Shown here piece after piece: positions 57,801 to 64,000 of a stretch of DNA of 64,000 nt. The position numbers and the translations under genes were made by a program. Origin of the DNA: Magnolia sinica (Eukaryota; Streptophyta; Magnoliopsida; Magnoliales; Magnoliaceae); the NCBI RefSeq assembly GCF_029962835.1, contig NC_080583.1, forward strand, positions 70,355,158 to 70,419,157. The letters are read 5' to 3'. The notes beneath the pieces are model-generated. The model did not search any database. It was not told the DNA's origin and saw only the letters and a program-made list of their open reading frames with translations. How positions within the stretch are numbered: the stretch's first letter is position 1; each line of letters starts with the position of its first letter.

Positions 57801-59632
57801 CCAGCGTCCAGGGACGCTGGACGGTCATGGATAAATACTGCATCATGGTGAGTCCCAAATACACGTGGCCTACCTATTCAAATCAACATAATATTTGTGC
57901 TTTTCCATCAGCTAGGTCCACTAGATGGCCTGGATAAAATAGGTGGACAGCATCACTAAAATACACCCATCATGCTGGGTCCACGATCGGTGTGGATCTA
58001 GTGGGCCACACCCATCATAAAAGAGAGCGAGAGAAAGAGAAGGAGAGAAATAAGCGGAGTAGATGGAGGGACCACGCCATTATAGGTCCCTCATATGATT
58101 GCAAAATATACATCAAATTAGGTCCCTCATACAAGTGGGTCTCCTAATTATGAAATCAATGGTAGAAATTCAAAGATCACCCACCTCTTGGCCTCCTCCT
58201 TACTCCCTTAGCCTTCTATGCTCCTTGCCTTCACTTTTAATGGTGGTTGATGGAATTTTGATGGTGTGGATGAGAGATAAGAGGGTGAGCCACACTTAAT
58301 GTTTTTGGGAAAACTTGGGAATGCTTGGACGGGTGAAGCTTTGGGTTGCTTGGGAGATTTGAGAAATGAGAGAGAGAGGTGATGGGAAGGATATGAGGTG
58401 ATGGAGTGATGTGTGATGGGTGATGGGTAGAGTGATGGATTGTAAGAAAGGGATGGGTGGAGAGAGAGGGAGAGTTGACTTTGGGAATGGGAAGGGATGG
58501 GTTGATGTACTTGGGGTATGAAGTGACTTGACTTGTACTTGACATTGATTGATTGGTTGATTAATGAGACATGTTGTAGAGATTCTCTCGAAATTCGCAA
58601 CGCGCAACGTTTTCTTCGAATTGAACGCATGCCCACATCTTCTGTCCTGGGTATCGGTTCAGTGCGCAAGTCGTGGCGTTGAAACTGCGGCAATGGCACG
58701 GTCGCTAAGATATAAGTTTCGGTTCAAGCTGACTTCGGTAAGCGGGACTCGGCTTAGGATCGCGCGCAAACATCGGATATGGGTCGAGGATTACCGGAAT
58801 TTAACTAGAAGGACCGCAAAAGCTAACGGAACGGTACGGACTAGGACACGGGTCTTACAGCTCTCCCCTCTAAATAAAAATTTCATTCTCAAAATTTACA
58901 CAATCATCGCAAGAAAACATAACTTCGGTCATAAGATCTTTGCGTAACTCAGGAATATCTGGGACACACAATCGGCCTCTGAAGCGAAGTCCACCATCAG
59001 AACCAATCTGCCAATCTGTCTGACTCTCAGATGCTGCCTCTACTCGATAATCCTGTAACGACTCATCTGTCTGCTGAGCATCGATCACCCTTGCGACAAG
59101 AGAGGGTTGAATCGACAGGCTCGATAACTGTACGATAGAAGACTGCAAACCAAAATTGAAGTCGTACTCTGCTATATCCTCGAGCATCCTCCACTCCTGA
59201 ATCATCATATGTGCCACCAGGCCTCGTGGCTGACGGCTGAGGGCATCCGCCACCACATTCGCCTTACCTGGGTGGTACTGGAGGTCAAAATCATAGTCCT
59301 TCAGGAGCTCCATCCAGCGTCTCTACTTCATGTTCAGCTCGGACTGAGAGAATAGATACTTCGAGCTCTTGTGGCCAGAGAAGAGCTCGAACCTAACCCC
59401 ATAGAGATAGTGTCTCCACACCTTCAGTGCGAAGACAACTGCTGCCAGCTCCAAATCATGCGTGGGGTAGTTCAGCTCATGGACCTTGAGCTGACGAGAC
59501 GCGAAGGCTACAGGCCTGCCGTGCTGCATCAGGACAGCACCTAAACCAATACGTGAGGCATCGGTAAATACAACAAATCCATCACTCCCAGAGGGAAGAG
59601 TGAGGACAGGAGCGGATGTCAAGAAATCCAGG
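54849..59632 (-). mobile_element. Ty3/gypsy fossil inside LINE copy 2
   Basis: Counterpart of 30937-35612: a 3' LTR of about 4.0 kb (54849-58859) and part of pol (58860 to about 59632), reading leftward. Here the RNase H stretch (59622-59323) and the connection to the integrase N-terminus (59313-58870; [15 protein letters not shown]) are better preserved than in copy 1. It is still only a fragment, and broken, with a few interruptions. Confidence 0.85.
56645..57060. repeat. Tandem repeats of about 35 and 61 bp inside the gypsy LTR, copy 2
   Basis: The 61-bp period is exact between gcccactg marks at 56815, 56876 and 56937. Units here are more alike than in copy 1, and the array edges differ, suggesting local homogenisation after the duplication. 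Confidence 0.8.
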
Positions 59633-60312
59633 TCAAGCTGGCTGCAACAGAAATCAGAGGGCGACGATGGATATATCCAGAGAGCTTTTCCTCGTGGACT
59701 CGAATCCTACTACAACTTCCTATCAAGTCAATCAACATGGTGAGGATTTGGGGCCAAAGCACAGCAACGAAAAGGTGATAAATTATGGATACAAGTGTGC
59801 TAGATCGAAGGGTAATTCCCCCTTTAATCTCAGGGAACATATATTTCTTAGGAAGGAATTTGATCTCCCCTCAGATGACGATCCAGGAGCTGAGTTAGAT
59901 GATGGCATGACTGAGAATCTGGGAACCCTAAACGGCTTGCAGGGTGTTTCTCAGTTATCAGAAGGATTTTGCTCGCCATTGAGAAGGGACTGGCTACTAG
60001 ATCAACACTTGGAGGTTAATTTATCTCCATTCTTCTCAGACCAACATAAGGAAAATGAAAAAGCAGTTTTCAGATCCAGGAAGGACCTCTGTTCAGATCT
60101 CATCTCCAAACAGAAGGAGGGTGATCAACCGCAAGATGAAGCAGAAACTCAAATAAGTTAGGCAATCCAGAAAAGAACTCTACAAGGAAAGCTGTCTTCC
60201 AATCGGAACAAGGTTCTTACAAGAAGAACGCGAGTTCTCTACGGTAAAGGAGACTGGGAATCTAGACTCAGACACCTCAAACATCGGGCAGTGAACACGG
60301 GATGTGTCATGG

Positions 60313-61139
60313 ATGGATAAAATTCTAGTGTGGAATGCCAGGGGAGTTCGAAACTGCAGAACTATCAGAACGCTGAAACGTCTGATGAGAGCTCATCACC
60401 CCGGGATCGTGGTGATCCTGGAACCTATGATCAGCGATGCTAGCCGCATCAGAATTGGTCTTTCCTTGGGTTTCCACCTCTCCTTCTCGAAAGTAGAGGA
60501 GGGGGGGAAGATTTGGTTCTTCTACAAGAACCCTGTTTCCTGTTCAATTATTAAAGCAACTAACTAGCTTCTATCTATAAATATGTATGTCTAAACCTTG
60601 CAAATCTCCATTAACCTAACATGTATCTACACCAATTGTTCCAGACTTATCAGGAGGCTTCTCTAGGAGGACCTGGCAGACTTGTCCACCTTGCTACAAG
60701 GACCTTGGGGTGTCTGCGGTGATTTTAATACTATCATTGAAGCATTGGAAAGACACAGCAGAGGAATTTTTGATCGACACAGTGCCAGGGATTTCAGCGA
60801 GGCAACGGACAACGCCAACCTAATGGATGCAGGCTTCACAGGACCTCGATTCACATGGTGTAACAATCAGTCTGGCTCAGCTAGAATCTGGGCCAGGCTC
60901 AACAGAACACTCATCAACTTAGCCTGGGCCTCCTCCTTCCCGACTTTCCAAGTTGAGCATTTTCCGAAGACTAATTCGGACCACAGCCCTCTTCTTCTTT
61001 CCTTTCCCCCTCCTCCGCCGAACGGACCAAAGCCATTTAAATTTCAAAAGATGTGGATTAAGAATAAATCCTTTATGTAGGTAGTAAGGCAAGCTTGGAA
61101 CAGCGTTGATTCGTATCATCCAGTCTTCAACGTGCTAAC
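60313..61139 (+). pseudogene. LINE ORF2 endonuclease, copy 2 (broken and truncated)
   Basis: Same motifs as copy 1 (M-D-K-I-L-V-W-N-A-R-G-V, C-G-D-F-N-T, F-T-W-C-N-N, T-N-S-D-H-S-P). It shares copy 1's in-frame stops and has an extra TAG at 60565 where copy 1 has CAG. About 3% of bases differ from copy 1, roughly ten times more than in ORF1. Confidence 0.85.
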
Positions 61140-63530
61140 TGTTCACTCCCCAAGTATAGGGTTGTGATGTAGTAATAAACTCGGTAAGACCGAGGTCGAA
61201 TCCCAAGGGAGTGAAACCTGTACGTAACCTAAAAATAACTAGAACTAGAAAAAGATGAAATCTAAATCAGGTGGATTTGAGGAATAATGATGAAATAGTA
61301 AAATATGTAGAATTCAAAGGTAGGAAACTAGGGATTCAGAGGATCCACTTGTAGGTATCAGGGAGATCTTTATGCCTGCTTCAAAAATCATGGAACTTAA
61401 ACTGAACTTCCTCTAATATAATTTTAAAGAGATGAAAGGTATATGAATTACAATGGATTCCATCACCAAACTATGACCAGAAGACAAAGTCAACAATAGA
61501 ATTAAACTAATTACCAACGATCAGATGATTATGAAGGTTTATGAAGGTTAGGAAGGGTACCGCCATCCAACCATGCCCAGGAGACAATGGCGAACAACAG
61601 GGCTTCCTGACATCATAATCAAAATAAGGAAAAAGAAATACTCAAAGCCATTACAAACCCATTGTAATTTCAGTCACAACAGGCCATTAAAAACTACAAA
61701 TATTCCGATAATAAAATTAAATCAAAAATCCCTTCATTCTAAACAAAGGGCACACGCATACAATCTCCCATCACTCTACAAGCTTCACCTCTTAGCCCTA
61801 GCTAAGAGGTTTAGCTTGACATAATTGGGCTAATTCCTAAATAAAAATAATATAAAAAATAAAAGAACTACCACTGCTGCACGTCCACCGCTGCTGCATG
61901 TTTCAACTCCAATTGCCTCCTTGAATCCTCATTTTTCTCTTCTTTTTTGTTCTTCTGTTTCTTCTCTCCTCTTATAGCTGTCCAGCGCCCTGGAGGAGTC
62001 AGTTCCGCACTCCTCTTTAGCAGCAACGGCGCCAACTCTATTCTCGCAGCAAGTAATGCACAAAAAGGCTGCGTTTGGACTGAAAATCAGGACGTTGATC
62101 GTCCCGATTATTGCATCCTCCATCATGGATAGGGTTGAACCTGGCTGGCGCTTCCATTGGACGGTTCAGATCGTTGATCCGATCACGTTCTGGGTCACGT
62201 AACTCCACGAAAAATCCAGATTTTTCGGACGCGTAAACCTTACGCTGGTTGCGCTGACGTGTTCGATGGGCCCCATAATGATGTCTTCAGAGAAATCCAC
62301 TTCGTTCATTGGATTCCTTACGAAAAACTGGTCAGGAAGGGTGGGTTTTCTTTAAATTCTGCATGGCCCATTGTACCAGATCCATTCATCGTCTATCCTA
62401 CTTTTGGACGATAAAAAATGGATCTCCGGGACCTTTGGAAACTTTGCCACCTAGGCATGAGTGATATGGCCCTCGTGATTCTCATGGACGGTCCAGATCA
62501 GTCATCTGGACCATGATGGTGGCCAAATTTTGTCCGCAAGCTCTGTTCTTGCGTAAACAGAGAAGAAAAAAAATGGATTTCTTCCGTTGTGCTGCTGGCG
62601 GGGGCCATGATTAAATTCAGATAGGAAATCCACACCGTCCACTGAAATCCTGACGAAAATCCAGTCAGGAATGAGTAGTTTTGGTAGGTTCTTGTGTGGC
62701 CCACTGTACTAACTCAATTCGCCATTCATCTTACTTCTTTTGACGATCCATGTGCATACATGTGTATGGGTCCAAAATTCCACCTAGGTGAGGGTATTCC
62801 CTACACCAGAGACACCATGGATGGCTCTAATCATTCAAAGGAGCAAGGGGTGGGCCCCACTGAGTGAAACTGGTGGACCCACGTCTGCTGCTGTGAGAAA
62901 TTTGATTTGAGAAGAAGAGTCGGTCATCGCTTGCTGACTGACTTTCGGATGTTTGGTGCACGCCCAGTGCACCTGCATACCTTGCACATGCACTACATGT
63001 ATGGGTCCCACAGAGATGTTTGTGAGAAATCTACTCCATCCATCCATTCTGCCATATAATTTAAAGGGTTGAGACCAAAATTGAAGCATATCCAGATAGC
63101 ATGTGGGCCCAGAATCAACTATTTATGGGCTGATCTGATAGTTGTGCCACTTCCAGAGGTATCCAATGGTTGAAATTTTACGTGTACGGTTAATTTATGG
63201 CCCTCAAGCCATGTATGAATTTTCGAGCCAAACAGATGATGAAAACCCAGTGATTTTGCATTTTGGCTGACTTTCAGGCTGCTTGAGCTTCAGTTTCTCA
63301 ATTTTCGCGGACCCCTGGTGTGTAATTCCATTGATCTTGGTCCCCTGGAGTCCGTCCCTTGCCCTTGGTGTCATTAGCGCGTTAAATCTATGCTTTATCA
63401 TCCTTTTTTCAGTCTAAGCTCGTAAGTACACTCTGCATCACAAACACGATTAAATCAGCCATTAAACAGTATTATGCTTGTAAATCCAGGTAATAACTGG
63501 GGTCTAATATGCAATATTTGACCCTCAACA
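61140..63530 (-). repeat. Athila 3' LTR, copy 2
   Basis: 2.39 kb, same ends as 37109-39480. It differs from copy 1 by several percent by eye. Short open frames within it are not genes. Confidence 0.85.
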
Positions 63531-64000
63531 CAACCCCTAACCAGCATTTTGCTAGTCCCGAGCAAAATATGCGAAAATTACTTTCAGAACTAAAAGACAA
63601 TTCCTGTAAACCCGAGTGACTTGTGAGCAAATAGTCGAGATGTGAAAATTCTAAGATTCATGAATGTTGGGTATAATTCTCTCCTAGATTCAAGCACATG
63701 GTAACTTCATAATTAAGTTCAAAATATTAATCTGTCAATTAGAACAATTCTAAACATTGAATTCCATGGATGTATAGTCTAATCTCGACTTATCAACATT
63801 AAGATTCACTTATCTATTTAAGGATATCATTGTTAACCAATAAGAGAATTCACGATAACCCAAACTTGTCTCACACATTATCTTTTTCTTTTTTTAATTT
63901 TTAATTTTTTCATTAAAAGTAACGCCAAGAAGGGGAATCAAATCCTCACCTATAGGGAGCAGACCTAAGGTAAAGACTTCAATCCCACTCTTTTTCATAT
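63531..64000 (-). mobile_element. Start of Athila internal sequence, copy 2, cut by the window edge
   Basis: It matches 39481 to about 39945 almost perfectly. The pol genes of this element, if present, lie beyond the window. Confidence 0.8.

Larger units (their letters stand above)
53091..61139 (+). mobile_element. L1-type LINE, copy 2, with the same gypsy and Athila insertions
   Basis: ORF1 starts at 53166, the gypsy remnant occupies 54849 to about 59632, ORF2 starts at 60313, and the LINE ends at the Athila LTR at 61140. The junctions are the same as in copy 1, which shows a shared origin of the nested structure. Confidence 0.85.
50316..64000. repeat. Direct segmental duplication, copy 2 (runs off the window)
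   Basis: Same order as copy 1 but without the MULE and the CACTA element. The MULE site corresponds to the junction 51476/51477, where 14 bp present around the copy 1 target are missing. The CACTA site is intact at 52440-52442. Confidence 0.9.

Overview
The window is plant nuclear DNA made almost entirely of transposable elements, with one host gene, a 3'-truncated UDP-glycosyltransferase (UGT83A1-like). The evidence for a flowering plant is an Athila-type Ty3/gypsy element with a tRNA-Asp-like primer site, a chromovirus-like gypsy fragment, an L1-type LINE whose ORF1 carries an RRM and a DUF4283-like domain, a CACTA element, Mutator-like elements and the two-exon UGT. A foldback module built around 'gggcccaccatgatgtatgtg'-like ends recurs at least fifteen times. 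It reminds me of repeats in magnoliid genomes, but I hold that loosely.

The main architecture is a direct duplication. Copy 1 runs from the left edge to at least about 39,945. Copy 2 runs from about 50,316 to the right edge. In the same order both carry a long foldback, a roughly 1 kb flank, an L1 LINE, a gypsy remnant (about 4 kb LTR plus a piece of pol) inside the LINE, and an Athila 3' LTR that ends the LINE. Copy 1 alone carries two large DNA transposons: a 14.9 kb Mutator-like element (1173-16095, 9-bp target duplication) and an 11.5 kb CACTA element (17069-28527, 3-bp target duplication GCT). Copy 2 shows the matching sites without them. Divergence between copies is patchy: some blocks of about 1 kb look identical while neighbours differ by several percent. 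This suggests gene conversion, or an assembly problem such as two haplotypes joined in tandem.

The Mutator-like element is the oddest region. Its interior is dominated by 21-bp minisatellites. Two related families encode a seven-residue coiled-coil repeat (L-E-I-E-R-A-K and L-G-I-E-R-G-N) and occur in both orientations. A third 21-bp family (GACCGTGAAATG core) sits near the element's arms and inside it. I see no transposase in it. The CACTA element has palindromic subterminal repeats at both ends, an A-rich tandem array of about 150 bp units, a cluster of foldback modules, and about 6.5 kb of degenerate modular sequence without a recognisable transposase.

Between the two copies (40-50.3 kb) lie the rest of the Athila element (integrase, RT/RNase H, protease and gag, reading leftward), a truncated 5' LTR, a 264-bp LINE endonuclease scrap, and then the UGT gene, which reads leftward and is cut off just before its sugar-donor (PSPG) box. 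A 381-bp Mutator-type MITE lies about 265 bp upstream of the UGT start codon.

The coding-capable elements all look dead. There is no evidence of a working host pathway here.
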